DNA of 64,000 bases from Pinirhizobacter sp036499745 (GCF_036499745.1 NZ_DASYDG010000012.1:1-64000); one strand, 5' to 3'; counted from the stretch's first letter, positions 49,372 to 58,728 are shown. Numbers and translations: made by a program. Notes: a model not told the origin generated them from the sequence alone.

Positions 49372-52086
49372 TCAGAACCGCCAGGTCAGCGTGCCCATGT
49401 AGTTACGGCCATATACCACATTGGTGCGCAAACCTTCGGTGCTGCCGTCATAGGTACGCTGCTGGCTGTTGAGCAGGTTCGAGGCCTGCAGCTGCACCGA
49501 TATCTTGTCGGTGAAGTTGTAGGTCACCGATGCTGCCAGGTCTTTATACGTGTCGTTGTAGATGCCGGTGTTGGCAGCGGAGAGGGCCACCAGGTATTGG
49601 TTGCGCCAGTTGTACGCAACACGGGCGCTGAAAGGTCCCTTCTCGAAGTAGAAGATGAGGTTGGCGTTGTTCTTCGACAGGCCCGGGAAGGTCAGCGAGG
49701 AGCCTGTCACGTCCTTGATGGGCGTGTTTGAGTCGATATAGGTGTAGGTCGCCACCATGCCGAAGCCGTTGAGGGGATCGGGCAGGAAAGTGAACGGCAC
49801 CTGGGCCAGGAGCTCTGCACCCTTCACCGTGGCCTGGTCGCCATTGACCTTGCGATTGATGAAGTAGCTGACACCGCCGTAATTCTCGATGCTCTGCTGC
49901 TGCACGATGAAGGTGGAGATGTCCTTGTAGAACACGCCGGCCGACAGCATGCCGGTATCGTTGTAGTAGTACTCCAGCGACAGGTCGTACTGGCTCGCCT
50001 TGAACGGTTTCAGTGCCGGCGCACCGCCGCTGCCCGTGCCTGGGGTGATCTGCACCCCGTTATCGAACACGGCATTATTGTTCAACGTCACGCCGTTGTT
50101 GAGGTCTTCGGTATTCGGGAAGGCCACCACTTTCGCCGCGCCGCCGCGCAACAGAAGCTTGTCGGTGATCTCCCACTTGGCAACCGCGGACGGCAACCAG
50201 TTTCGGCTGGTGCTGCGGTAGTCGGTCGGAATGGGAGCGCCCGAACCCGAAAGCAGGTTGCCCGATGAATCGAGCTCTCGCTGTACGTAGCGGACGCCGA
50301 AGTTGCCCGAGATCGGCATGGAGCCGGCCTCGAAGGCCCAGTCGACCTTCGAATAAGCCTCGTAGAAGTCTTCGTCGATGCTGAAGGTACCCGCATAGGC
50401 AAGGGCATTGTTGCGCCCATCCAGGCACTGCGAATTCTGGCTGATGGACGGGAAGCCGGTGAAAGCGTCGCAACCGGTGAATACCGAACGGTAGCTGCCA
50501 AGGTAACTGCGCGGCAGGCCGTCGAATTCCCCCTTCATGAAATTATCGTTGGTGTAGACACGCAGGAAGTCGCTTAGGGAGCTTGCCGGGATGCCGTTGG
50601 TCGGACGGATATCGGCGCGCAGTGGATCCTGGTCGCTGCGGACCGAGGTGACGCGGGCGCCGAAGTCCAGCGACTGGATATGGTCGGAGTCGAAGGTCCA
50701 GGTCCAGTCGGTGCGGGCGGCGGGGGCATCAGTCTTGGCGCGGTAGTCGTTGTCGAACAGGATCGACAGGCGCATCTGCGAGGGATCGATAAGATCCACG
50801 CCGCTGACATTGAAGCTGCCGAAGTCGCCCTTGCGCAGGTCGTAGTCGATGACGGAATTCACGCCGGCCACCGGCTGCAGGCGGATGTAGTTCTGGTGGT
50901 ACTCCGCTTTCGAGCGGTCGAAGGAAACCTCAGCCGAGCCGTCCAGGTGCTCGCCCGCCCTGAACGAAGCGCGCAGCGCGGTGGACCACACATCGGCATC
51001 GATGTCGGCAACCTCGGTATTGGCCTGGATAGGGCTGGTGGAGCGGCCTGCTACCAGGATGTTGTTCGGTGAATACACCGCGTTGCTCAAGCCCGCGCTG
51101 GGGTTGAAGGCCAGCCAGTAGCGATCACGATCCGCGGTCTGTTTCGAATAGAACGTATCGGCCACGATCTCCACGCCGGGCGCCGGGCGCCACTGCACGA
51201 TGGCACTCACACCTTTCTTGGTGCGGTCGTCCTGGATGTTCTGCGCACGCGTGTCGGTGCTGCCATAGCGCGTAACGGTGGGTGTCGATGGATCCTTGAA
51301 CGCGGCGTAGCCGGAGAACGTATCCAGGCCCTGCTGCACCACGGTGCCATGGCTGTACGTAGCGGCGATCATGGCGCCCAGGCGGTTGTCATCGGTGTGG
51401 CCGGAAAGCAGCGCGAAGCCGTCTCCGCCACCCTTGCGGGCGAGCTTGCTGTACGTGCCCGACACGCTGACGACGTTCTGGTCGCCGCCGGCGTTCAATG
51501 GCATGCGCGTCCGGATATCAATGATGCCGCCAAGCGCGCCGGCAAGCTGGTCGGCGCTGGCGAGCTTGGTGACCGAGAGCTGCGAGATCAGCTCCGACGG
51601 CACCAGCGTCAACAGGCCGTAGGTGGACGTGTTGAGCTGGTCCAGGCCATTGCCGCCACGCCCCGTGGCATCGAATATCTCGCGCCCGTTGTACAGGTAC
51701 ACGTTCTGGCTTAGGCCACGAACCAGCACGCTGCTGCCCTCCCCCAGACCACGCTCCAGCTGCACGCCGGCCACTCGACCGAGCGATTCGGCGACGTTGG
51801 TGTCCGGGAGCTTGCCGATGTCATCAGCCACGATCGCATCGACGATCTGGGCGGAATCGCGTTTGAGGTCACGTGATTTTTCCAGGCTCTGCCGGATGCC
51901 CGAGACGGTGACGCCCTGCAGATCCACCGTGTCCGGTTGCGGCGGTGTGCTCCCTGGCTGGGTCGGCGGCGGCTGTGCCGTCGCCCCGATGTTGTTGTCG
52001 CTGCTCGTCTGCGCGACGGCGGGAACAGATGCGAAGAGCACTTGCGCGATCAGGGTCGACAGGATGGTGCGACGAGTAAGAGCCAT
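49372..52086 (-). CDS. TonB-dependent receptor of the sugar-acid cluster
   Basis: About 904 residues. The signal (MALTRRTILSTLIAQVLFAS) precedes a Pro/Gln-rich linker, then a TonB box QGVTVSGIRQSLEKSRDLKR of the xanthomonad carbohydrate-receptor type, plug blocks KLPDTNVAESLGRVAGVQLE and SSVLVRGLSQNVYLYNGREI, and a long barrel ending YMGTLTWRF. Such receptors take up oligosaccharides over the outer membrane. A GGGGGAGGAATAACAACC ribosome site precedes the ATG. It is first in a unit with the SDR, dgoK and lactonase, and divergent from the aldolase gene. Confidence 0.92.
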   Translation of the reverse strand: MALTRRTILSTLIAQVLFASVPAVAQTSSDNNIGATAQPPPTQPGSTPPQPDTVDLQGVTVSGIRQSLEKSRDLKRDSAQIVDAIVADDIGKLPDTNVAESLGRVAGVQLERGLGEGSSVLVRGLSQNVYLYNGREIFDATGRGGNGLDQLNTSTYGLLTLVPSELISQLSVTKLASADQLAGALGGIIDIRTRMPLNAGGDQNVVSVSGTYSKLARKGGGDGFALLSGHTDDNRLGAMIAATYSHGTVVQQGLDTFSGYAAFKDPSTPTVTRYGSTDTRAQNIQDDRTKKGVSAIVQWRPAPGVEIVADTFYSKQTADRDRYWLAFNPSAGLSNAVYSPNNILVAGRSTSPIQANTEVADIDADVWSTALRASFRAGEHLDGSAEVSFDRSKAEYHQNYIRLQPVAGVNSVIDYDLRKGDFGSFNVSGVDLIDPSQMRLSILFDNDYRAKTDAPAARTDWTWTFDSDHIQSLDFGARVTSVRSDQDPLRADIRPTNGIPASSLSDFLRVYTNDNFMKGEFDGLPRSYLGSYRSVFTGCDAFTGFPSISQNSQCLDGRNNALAYAGTFSIDEDFYEAYSKVDWAFEAGSMPISGNFGVRYVQRELDSSGNLLSGSGAPIPTDYRSTSRNWLPSAVAKWEITDKLLLRGGAAKVVAFPNTEDLNNGVTLNNNAVFDNGVQITPGTGSGGAPALKPFKASQYDLSLEYYYNDTGMLSAGVFYKDISTFIVQQQSIENYGGVSYFINRKVNGDQATVKGAELLAQVPFTFLPDPLNGFGMVATYTYIDSNTPIKDVTGSSLTFPGLSKNNANLIFYFEKGPFSARVAYNWRNQYLVALSAANTGIYNDTYKDLAASVTYNFTDKISVQLQASNLLNSQQRTYDGSTEGLRTNVVYGRNYMGTLTWRF

Positions 52087-52197
52087 GGTTGTTATTCCTC
52101 CCCCTTCGGTGGTGAGCCTGGGGAAGTGATCGACCCCCGTCGACCCCACTGTCTTTCCCCGTCGCTCGCGGCATGTTTTGCTTGGCTTATCGTCACT

Positions 52198-52206
52198 ATT
52201 ATAGCA
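52198..52206 (-). promoter_or_regulatory. Extended -10 promoter for the TonB receptor unit
   Basis: Minus strand TGCTATAAT, a perfect extended -10. Flanks TTGC and AGTGA are shared with the element at 55688, which suggests a regulator site may overlap. A TTGCAA lies about 15 nt upstream as a weak -35. Confidence 0.55.
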
Positions 52207-52299
52207 ATATAGATGAGCTTGCAAGGGCACCCGCACAAGACGATCACTGCTGCAGAGCAGCATTTCTTGACCACCGACACGCTCGAGGACATTCGCGCA

Positions 52300-53232
52300 A
52301 TGACTCCACTCGCAGGTGTTTTTCCCATACTGCCGACGATCTTCGAATCCGGTGGCGCGCTCGATCTCGGCGGTACGCGCAATGTCCTTGAGTACATCGT
52401 TGCGGCCGGCGCGGCCGGCGTGGTGTTTCCTGGTTTGGCGAGCGAGTACGACATGCTGTCGGTCGACGAACGCCTGGAGGTCACCGCTTCGCTTGGCCAA
52501 TGGATCGGTGGCCGCGTGCCGTTTATCGTAGGTGCCAGTCATGCCGATGCGGCCGTGGCGATTCGCCTTGCCCATGCGGGGGCCAATGCCGGTGCGGTGG
52601 CTGCGATGATCCTCACGCCACACGCGCACGCTGGTGATGGTGACGCAATGGCGCGTTACTTCAACGATATCCATGCTGCGACGGGCCTTGCCATCATGCT
52701 GCAAAATGCGCCCGCGCCACTGGGTGTTGGCCTGGGCGTTACCGAGGTCGCCGCGCTGGCACGCGCGGTCAAGGGCATTCGCTACGCCAAGGAAGAAACC
52801 CAGCCGTCAGGCCATCGCATCACGGCCCTCGCCGCGGAAGCCGGTCATGGCGTGGAGGCTGTATTTGGCGGTGCGGGTGCCCGCTACATCATCGACGAAC
52901 TGCAGCGGGGTGCTACCGGCACGATGCCTGCCTGCGAGGTCACGGAGGTCCATGTCCAGATGCTCGCCCTCTACCGCAGCGGTAACGTGGACAGTGCCCG
53001 TGACCTCTTCGAGCGGACGTTGCCCTTGCTTAGCATGCAGGCGGTGTTCCGCTGGCGGTTGACCAAGGCCATCCTGTTACGCCGGGGAATGATCGGCAGC
53101 GACTACGTCCGGGCGCCCGGCCCGGCGCTCGACCGGTGGGACCTGCGTGAACTGGACGCCCTGCTAGCCCGCATCGCGGACCTGCTGCCATTGGACAGTT
53201 ACCCCGGCGAACAAGCGAGAATGCCCCAATGA
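52300..53232 (+). CDS. Dihydrodipicolinate synthase/N-acetylneuraminate lyase-family aldolase
   Basis: A 310-residue TIM-barrel aldolase. MTPLAGVFPILPTIFESGGA is the usual opening; the Schiff-base Lys is in GIRYAKEETQPSG and the barrel has VVFPGLASEYDMLSVDERLE. The tyrosine of the YNxP motif in DHDPS is replaced by Gln (MLQNAPAPLG), so it is not a lysine-biosynthesis enzyme and probably cleaves a 2-keto-3-deoxy sugar acid, with or without phosphate. I start at ATG 52300 (AGGACATTCGCGCA upstream); an ATG at 52213 adds 29 residues of doubtful value. It overlaps the dehydratase gene by ATGA at 53229. Confidence 0.87.
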   Translation: MTPLAGVFPILPTIFESGGALDLGGTRNVLEYIVAAGAAGVVFPGLASEYDMLSVDERLEVTASLGQWIGGRVPFIVGASHADAAVAIRLAHAGANAGAVAAMILTPHAHAGDGDAMARYFNDIHAATGLAIMLQNAPAPLGVGLGVTEVAALARAVKGIRYAKEETQPSGHRITALAAEAGHGVEAVFGGAGARYIIDELQRGATGTMPACEVTEVHVQMLALYRSGNVDSARDLFERTLPLLSMQAVFRWRLTKAILLRRGMIGSDYVRAPGPALDRWDLRELDALLARIADLLPLDSYPGEQARMPQ

Positions 53233-54401
53233 ACAGCGCCGTCGCCAACGTCGAAACCTTCATCGTCACCGTGCCGCGCGATACGCCTTACCTTGGCCCA
53301 TTGGGCCCGGGCGAGCGGGTGAACTCGCGCGGCTACGTCGTGCGCCACGGTAACGGGACCATCTACCCATCGGTGGATCGCTCCATCGCCGTCCGCGTCA
53401 CCTGCACTGACGGCAGCGAAGGCTGGGGCGAGACCTATGGCATCTGTGCACCCCGGGCGACCACCGAGATCATCAACGATCTGCTCGTGCCCGAGCTCAT
53501 CGGGCGCCACCCGGAGGACGTGGAAAGCATCTGGGACGACCTCTACGGGCTGATGCGCGTGCGGGGCTGCACCTCCGGCTTCCATGTCGATGCGATCACG
53601 GCGCTGGACATCGCCCTGTGGGACCTTCGTGCCCGCGCGCACGGCGTGCCGTTGTGGCAGATGCTCGGCGAGCGCCGTCGCGACCGCATACCCGGCTATC
53701 TCTCCGGGCTTCCCGCCTCGACATTGGACGGTCGCGTCGACATGGCACGGCAGTTTCACGCCCAGGGCCATGACGCCTTCAAGATCCATGCGGTGGTCAG
53801 CAGCGAAGGCATCGTCGAGGAAGTCGCCGCGCTGCGTGCCGCGCTGGGTGAGCAAGCGATCATCATGGTCGACCTGCACTGGAAATTCTCGCCCTCCGAA
53901 GCGCTCGCCCTGATCGAGCGCATGGCCGAATATCGTCCCTTCTTCGCCGAGGCGCCGGTGAAGCCGGAAGACATCGACGGACTGGCATGGCTCGCCGAAC
54001 GCTCGCCCACGCCGATTGCCGCGGGTGAAGAGTGGTACACCGAATACGAGGCACGCCTTCGCCTGAACCTGCGCAGTGTCGCCTTCATCCAGCCGGAAAT
54101 GGGGCACACGGGCATCACCCAGTTTCGTCGCATCAATGCGCTGGCCGAGGCCCATGGTGTCGCCACGGCGCCGCACGCCACCATTGGTGCGGGCCTCTTC
54201 CTCGCCGCCAGCCTGCATGCGTCGGCGACGTTGCCGGGGCTATGGCGGCACGAGTGGCAGCACTCGGTATTCGCGCGGTCGCTTGAACTGCTCGATACCG
54301 ACATGGGCTATGCCGACGGCCATTACAGCCTGCCGACCGGCCCGGGTCTGGGCGCCCGGCCTGGTAAGCGCTTCTTCAATTACGCCGAACTCGTTTCCTG
54401 A
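53229..54401 (+). CDS. Mandelate racemase/muconate lactonizing-family sugar acid dehydratase
   Basis: A 390-residue enolase-superfamily enzyme. Visible catalytic groups are Lys-x-His in DAFKIHAVVS, Asp in IIMVDLHWKF, Glu in FFAEAPVKPED, Glu in AAGEEWYTEYE and His in TAPHATIGAG. A KxH pair in place of KxK and a His on the opposite barrel end point to the acid-sugar dehydratases, but I cannot say which (galactonate, fuconate or rhamnonate type). It makes the 2-keto-3-deoxy acid for the kinase and aldolase. Its 3' end overlaps the MFS gene on the other strand by 22 nt. Confidence 0.87.
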   Translation: MNSAVANVETFIVTVPRDTPYLGPLGPGERVNSRGYVVRHGNGTIYPSVDRSIAVRVTCTDGSEGWGETYGICAPRATTEIINDLLVPELIGRHPEDVESIWDDLYGLMRVRGCTSGFHVDAITALDIALWDLRARAHGVPLWQMLGERRRDRIPGYLSGLPASTLDGRVDMARQFHAQGHDAFKIHAVVSSEGIVEEVAALRAALGEQAIIMVDLHWKFSPSEALALIERMAEYRPFFAEAPVKPEDIDGLAWLAERSPTPIAAGEEWYTEYEARLRLNLRSVAFIQPEMGHTGITQFRRINALAEAHGVATAPHATIGAGLFLAASLHASATLPGLWRHEWQHSVFARSLELLDTDMGYADGHYSLPTGPGLGARPGKRFFNYAELVS

Positions 54402-55648
54402 CCCAGCACCGTGTTTGCGGTCGCCGGTGAACGCGGCGCCAGCTTCACGCCCAGCCATGCAACGGCGAAGGCAATCGGATGCAGGAACGCCATGATCACG
54501 AAGCAGTGATCGAAATGACCGCTCGTGACCAGGCTACCCACCACCTGCGCGGACAACATGCCGCCCAGGCCACTGCCTGCGCCGATGATCCCGAAAACGG
54601 TGGCGATATTGCGACTGGGATAGAGATCGACGACAAGCGTGCTGATGTTGATCTGGTACACCAGGTGGGCGAAGGTCACCGCCGAGCCGATCGCGAACAG
54701 GATCGGTATCGCCGGATGCGCCGCGGCGAGCATGCCCACCGGCGCCAGCATGGCGGCACCGGCCATGGCGATCAGGCGGCTGCGCGCGGGCGCCATACCC
54801 TTTTTCACCATGGCGCTGGAGATGGCCCCGCCCCCCACGCTGCCGACGTCCGCTGCCAGGTACACCACCCACGCCATGGATGCCACCGCGGCCAGTGTCA
54901 TGCCACGAACATCATTGAGGTACTTGGGAAACCAGAACAGGTAGAAGTACCAGACAGGATCGGCCACGGCGCGGGAGAGCACCAGCAGCCAGAGCGTGCG
55001 GTCCCGCAACAACTGCCCCCACACCATGCCTTCGCTCTTCGCGCCAGGTAGCGTGACCGGGCGCGGTTCGCGCGGATGGATCCACAGCCAGCCGGCCAGC
55101 CAGAACAGCCCTGCCACACCGGTGATCACGAACGCCCAGCGCCAGCCATACACCAGGGCCACGCCGCCGATCAGCGGCGGAGCCAGCGTCGCGCCGACCA
55201 TCGCGCCAGCCGTGTAGATACCGAGAGCCAGGCCGCGTTGCGTCGGCGGGAAGCGTTCTGACACGACCTTGGAGCCAACCGTGTAGTTGCCCGGCTCACC
55301 CAGCCCAAGCGCGAAGCGCGCGGCACCGAGCTCGAACGCGCTGCGGGCCATGCCGGTCATCAGGTTGGCCACCGACCACCAGGCGACGAACAGTGCAAGG
55401 GCCATGCGCGAGCCAAGCCAGTCGGTGATCCGTCCGGCCAGCAGATAAGCAAGTGTGTAGGCGAAGAGGAACATCTGCACGATGTGCGCGTAGGCCGCAT
55501 CGGTGATGCTCAGGTCCAGCTGGATGGTCGTGGCCAGGATCGACAGCGCCTGCCGGTCCAGGTAATTGATCACGGTGGAGACAAAAAGGAGGGCCAGCAA
55601 CGCCCAACGCAACTTCCCCGGCCGCGTGGCTTCTCCATTTTCAATCAT
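54380..55648 (-). CDS. MFS transporter of the anion:cation symporter type (ExuT/DgoT-like)
   Basis: A 422-residue 12-helix transporter. The ACS signature near the N terminus is VSTVINYLDRQALSILATTI, and RITDWLGSRMALALFVAWWS is the loop 2-3 motif. GEPGNYTVGSKVVSERFPPT is typical of the hexuronate/galactonate subfamily. It imports a sugar acid across the inner membrane, the natural entry for this pathway. ATG 55648 has an extended -10 promoter 40 nt upstream. The end overlaps the dehydratase gene. Confidence 0.9.
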   Translation of the reverse strand: MIENGEATRPGKLRWALLALLFVSTVINYLDRQALSILATTIQLDLSITDAAYAHIVQMFLFAYTLAYLLAGRITDWLGSRMALALFVAWWSVANLMTGMARSAFELGAARFALGLGEPGNYTVGSKVVSERFPPTQRGLALGIYTAGAMVGATLAPPLIGGVALVYGWRWAFVITGVAGLFWLAGWLWIHPREPRPVTLPGAKSEGMVWGQLLRDRTLWLLVLSRAVADPVWYFYLFWFPKYLNDVRGMTLAAVASMAWVVYLAADVGSVGGGAISSAMVKKGMAPARSRLIAMAGAAMLAPVGMLAAAHPAIPILFAIGSAVTFAHLVYQINISTLVVDLYPSRNIATVFGIIGAGSGLGGMLSAQVVGSLVTSGHFDHCFVIMAFLHPIAFAVAWLGVKLAPRSPATANTVLGQETSSA

Positions 55649-55687
55649 GCCATGCGCCCCTCATCACGAACGCTGGACCGTATTACT

Positions 55688-55696
55688 AATATAGCA
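55688..55696 (-). promoter_or_regulatory. Extended -10 promoter for the MFS gene, similar to 52198
   Basis: Minus strand TGCTATATT with flanks TTGC and AGTAA. The 15-nt window TTGCTATAWTAGTRA matches the one before the TonB unit at 13 positions. Partly explained by promoter consensus; the flanks are the extra similarity. Confidence 0.5.
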
Positions 55697-55723
55697 ACAC
55701 GTCAATCGCTGCCATGGAACGTG

Positions 55724-56443
55724 TCAGCCGATCGCGAGCGCCGCACCGCGTAGCGCTTCGACCAGTTCGGTGGTCGCTGTTTCGGGAATCCACCCCGACA
55801 TCGCCAGTCCCGCGACCACGGGTGCACCTGTCGCCACCGCCACGATGTGGTGGTCACGCTCGTCGGCCACGTGCACGCGGGCGAAGCCCTGTGCGCGGGT
55901 GACTGAAAGCGTGGTGAGCAAGCTGTCCACGCCTTCCGGGAACATCGGGATGTCGCGGTTCGCATAGAGCTCACGAACCTCATCGTCGGGCAGCTGCGAG
56001 AGCAGCACGATGCCGATCCCGCTGGTGGTGGCGGGAAGCACGCCGATGCGTCCGAGGCCGCGGGCCGCTTCAATTCCTGGCGGCGCATGGAACAGGTAAC
56101 TCACGCTATCGTTCCAGAGCACGCCCATCGCCACGGTATGGCCGAAGCGGCGAAGACGCTCAAGCTCGGGCAACGCGCGCCGGATCAGGCCGGAGGCGAA
56201 CAGGCTCTGCGCGGCCAGCACGTGCATGCCGGGCCCCGGCGCATATTTGCGATCGGAGGTCTGCCTGACGATGCCCATATAGGCAAGCGTCTTCAGCAGC
56301 CTGTTGATCCGTGTCGTGTCGGCGCCCAGTTGTCGGGCCAGTTCGCGGCAGCGTACCGGCTCGGGTGCCGAAGCCAGGGCCTGCAAGGTGCGAATGCCGT
56401 CGATAAGGCTCTGGTTGGGCTGGGCGTTGGGCTTGGCGCGCAT
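55724..56443 (-). CDS. IclR-family transcriptional regulator
   Basis: A 239-residue regulator. HTH: SLIDGIRTLQALASAPEPVR then CRELARQLGADTTRINRLLK. The effector domain ends with VATGAPVVAGLAMSGWIPET. Starting MRAKPNAQPNQ at 56443. IclR proteins commonly control sugar-acid catabolism (KdgR type), so the neighbours from 46.8 to 55.7 kb are its probable regulon. It lies 75 nt upstream of the MFS start on the same strand and may be co-transcribed with it or read from its own promoter. Confidence 0.9.
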   Translation of the reverse strand: MRAKPNAQPNQSLIDGIRTLQALASAPEPVRCRELARQLGADTTRINRLLKTLAYMGIVRQTSDRKYAPGPGMHVLAAQSLFASGLIRRALPELERLRRFGHTVAMGVLWNDSVSYLFHAPPGIEAARGLGRIGVLPATTSGIGIVLLSQLPDDEVRELYANRDIPMFPEGVDSLLTTLSVTRAQGFARVHVADERDHHIVAVATGAPVVAGLAMSGWIPETATTELVEALRGAALAIG

Positions 56444-56611
56444 GCGGCACAGATTAGCCGTACGGCGGGTCCTTTGCGACAGTCACGCGAGCACAGCCTG
56501 TGCATCCTCATGCTCGCGACGACCGGTCGCCCCCTCCCCCACGTGCGACCGGGGTCCTCGGGCTGGAAGTGCCCGCATCGTTCATTCGCCCGATTCGTTA
56601 TGTCACGGGTG

Positions 56612-57373
56612 TCATGCCGCCACCATGGGAATGTACAAATGGCGGTGATCCCCATCTTCTGGATATAGCTCGGCTTGCATCTGGCGAAGCTTGTCGGTGA
56701 GCCTTTGTCCGTGAACTCGTACAGACCATGGTTTTGCTGACGATGGTTGAAGTGCCGATGCACGGCTGATGGCCGCCATCAAGTCGTCCGCATCTGGCTT
56801 ATGGATGACAAAGCCGCAACCCTTCCATGCGGTAACCCGCAGGTCCAATTCCTCGCAGATCCGTACCTTTGTCAAAGCCTCCGACTGGTCGGCACGACGA
56901 GAGGCTTCGACCAGTTGCTTGATGGAAGGAATTAACTGGCCGTCAGCCTGTATCACTTCCTCGCCTTGCGATGCATCCCATGCCTCAGGGGGGCAATCCT
57001 TCTGGTCGGTCCCGAAGGTGGTGAAGGGATTGATCTCCAGGGGATAGATTCGGCATACCAGTGGCCTATCCTGATAAATCTGGCAGGCATTGCCTTCGCC
57101 AAGATTAGGGCAGCCAGCGGTGATGTCAGCGGCAAAGATCGCTATGACACAAATGTCGATATTTCCAGATCTGACGGAGGCACCACGGCTCGCATCGTGC
57201 CGGTAGCGAGCCATGTCACCCTGGCCCTCCTGAATAGCGAAGGCTTCCAACAGGATCGACACGCGATGTCCCCGGCGAAGCCACGCTTCAGCCTCTCCCA
57301 GCGTCAAGGGAACATGCCGGCCCCTGCAGCATGCGCCACAGCCTACGCAGTGAAAATTGACCTGCTTGATCAT
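56612..57373 (-). CDS. YkgJ-family cysteine cluster protein
   Basis: A 253-residue protein with the CxxC-type cluster of the family: NFHCVGCGACCRGRHVPLTL at the N terminus, then GCPNLGEGNACQIYQDRPLV followed by CRIYPLEINPF, which together would bind zinc or iron-sulfur. The role is unknown. The ATG at 57373 overlaps the stop of the aspartyl-protease gene as ATGA, so I prefer it to the GTG at 57385. It is the last gene of the VOC-GNAT-protease unit. The C-terminal half has no known motif. Confidence 0.85.
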   Translation of the reverse strand: MIKQVNFHCVGCGACCRGRHVPLTLGEAEAWLRRGHRVSILLEAFAIQEGQGDMARYRHDASRGASVRSGNIDICVIAIFAADITAGCPNLGEGNACQIYQDRPLVCRIYPLEINPFTTFGTDQKDCPPEAWDASQGEEVIQADGQLIPSIKQLVEASRRADQSEALTKVRICEELDLRVTAWKGCGFVIHKPDADDLMAAISRASALQPSSAKPWSVRVHGQRLTDKLRQMQAELYPEDGDHRHLYIPMVAA

Positions 57374-58209
57374 TCTTCGATCCACAGGCGTCCTGCCTTG
57401 AGGTCAAACGTAACTATCCAGCGGCAAAGTGTGGGTATCCCGATGTTGCCGTCGTAGATAAGGTCATCGACATGCGCCCGGGTCTTGAGGGCCACACCTC
57501 CGTTGAGGGTCGTCGACACATCCTGCCCTCCTTTGATCGATGGATCCAGGCCGAGTTCGCCGGCGATGTGACGGTTGATCACCGCGCCGCCATCGCTGCC
57601 TGAATCCAGTTCCATCCAGAGGGTTCCCGACCGGCCTTTCACGCCCACAAAGGGCGTCAATGCCATGCCTTCGATCTCACGGCTGTAGTGGACGCTCACC
57701 TCGCGCGCGTGGGTAACCCGTTGGGCAAGGCTGCGGGGAGACTCGATGATCAGCTGCCGGTGAGCCAGGTCGAGCGTGACCACGCGGCCGGCGAAAGAGT
57801 CCAGCGCGACGGATCCCATCAGTTCGGGAGAACCGGGTGGCACCTTGGCCATGAGGTCCCAGATGCCCGCTACGGGTGCGTGCAGCTGAAGATGGGAAAC
57901 GCTTAACTTAACGTTGTCGCAGCGCGGCAGATCGATTCGGTCGCCCCTCATGCGAAAGCCGGTGAGTGTTCCCCAGGGCTTGCACCCGGCCATCGTGGCC
58001 GCCTTGGGCGTCAGGACCGTCAAGCCGCCGGCGGTATCGAGAAGGAACAGGCCTTCGTGGTCTCCGAGCCGTGCGTGAAAAGACCACAGCACGCCAAGGT
58101 AGGGCTCCAGTTCGATGACATCTGCCTTGCTGTCCTGCTGTCTGTCCGTGGCCCACGCGAAAGGCGACGCCAACAGCAACGCGAAAAGTACTACGAGCGA
58201 TTTAGGCAT
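57370..58209 (-). CDS. Exported retropepsin-like aspartic protease
   Basis: A 279-residue exported protein (signal MPKSLVVLFALLLASPFAWA). Two aspartic protease half-sites are visible: LFLLDTAGGLTVLTP near residue 56, where the canonical DTGA is DTAGG, and WMELDSGSDGGAVINRHI near residue 200 (DSGS). Both have the hydrophobic-hydrophobic-Asp pattern, giving a single-chain two-lobed enzyme of about pepsin-like layout but small. The altered first site leaves activity uncertain. Overlaps the GNAT gene upstream by 19 nt and the YkgJ gene downstream by ATGA. Confidence 0.72.
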   Translation of the reverse strand: MPKSLVVLFALLLASPFAWATDRQQDSKADVIELEPYLGVLWSFHARLGDHEGLFLLDTAGGLTVLTPKAATMAGCKPWGTLTGFRMRGDRIDLPRCDNVKLSVSHLQLHAPVAGIWDLMAKVPPGSPELMGSVALDSFAGRVVTLDLAHRQLIIESPRSLAQRVTHAREVSVHYSREIEGMALTPFVGVKGRSGTLWMELDSGSDGGAVINRHIAGELGLDPSIKGGQDVSTTLNGGVALKTRAHVDDLIYDGNIGIPTLCRWIVTFDLKAGRLWIEE

Positions 58210-58724
58210 CGGAGATCATTCATGGGGAGTTGGCGTAATGGTTTCTCGTAACGCAGCGCGGGGACGGCAATAGTTCCCCCGGCGATTCGTGCCGCCTGTA
58301 TGAACTCGCCGATGTTGCTCCAACCGCTGCGTTCATAGAAGTGCCGTGCGCGGGCATTTCCCGGAACCACGGCCAACCAGGCTACCGTGCTGTGTGCCGA
58401 GATCAGGGACTCGCCATGTGCCAGAAGCAGGTCGGCAATGCCCATCTTTCGTGCACCCGGGGCGACATAGAGATGCTCAACTTCATCATCGTGGACAACG
58501 ATGAAGCCCACCGTTTCCGTGCCTAGCTGGGCAACGTAGGTGTTATTGATCTGCTCAGCCGCCCTCACGCGAATGTCGGTGGGTTGGCGATGCGCCAGCA
58601 AGACATCAGGTACGTGGCCGTGATGAACCTCCATCCAGCCTTGATGCCAGATGTCCGCGACAACATCAAGGTGCCCGGGCTGCGCGGGACGGATAGTTGC
58701 ACGTTTGGAGGTGGCGTCGAACAC
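58191..58724 (-). CDS. GNAT-family N-acetyltransferase
   Basis: A 177-residue acetyltransferase: ATIRPAQPGHLDVVADIWHQ, then VEHLYVAPGARKMGIADLLL, in which the acetyl-CoA loop R-K-x-G-I-A is a slight variant of RxxGxG/A, and VVPGNARARHFYERSGWSNI, the usual C-terminal block. The substrate is unknown. The start is GTG at 58724 with AAGAAGGT just upstream, 4 nt after the VOC stop. Part of a four-gene minus-strand unit. Confidence 0.88.
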   Translation of the reverse strand: MFDATSKRATIRPAQPGHLDVVADIWHQGWMEVHHGHVPDVLLAHRQPTDIRVRAAEQINNTYVAQLGTETVGFIVVHDDEVEHLYVAPGARKMGIADLLLAHGESLISAHSTVAWLAVVPGNARARHFYERSGWSNIGEFIQAARIAGGTIAVPALRYEKPLRQLPMNDLRCLNRS

Positions 58725-58728
58725 CTTC

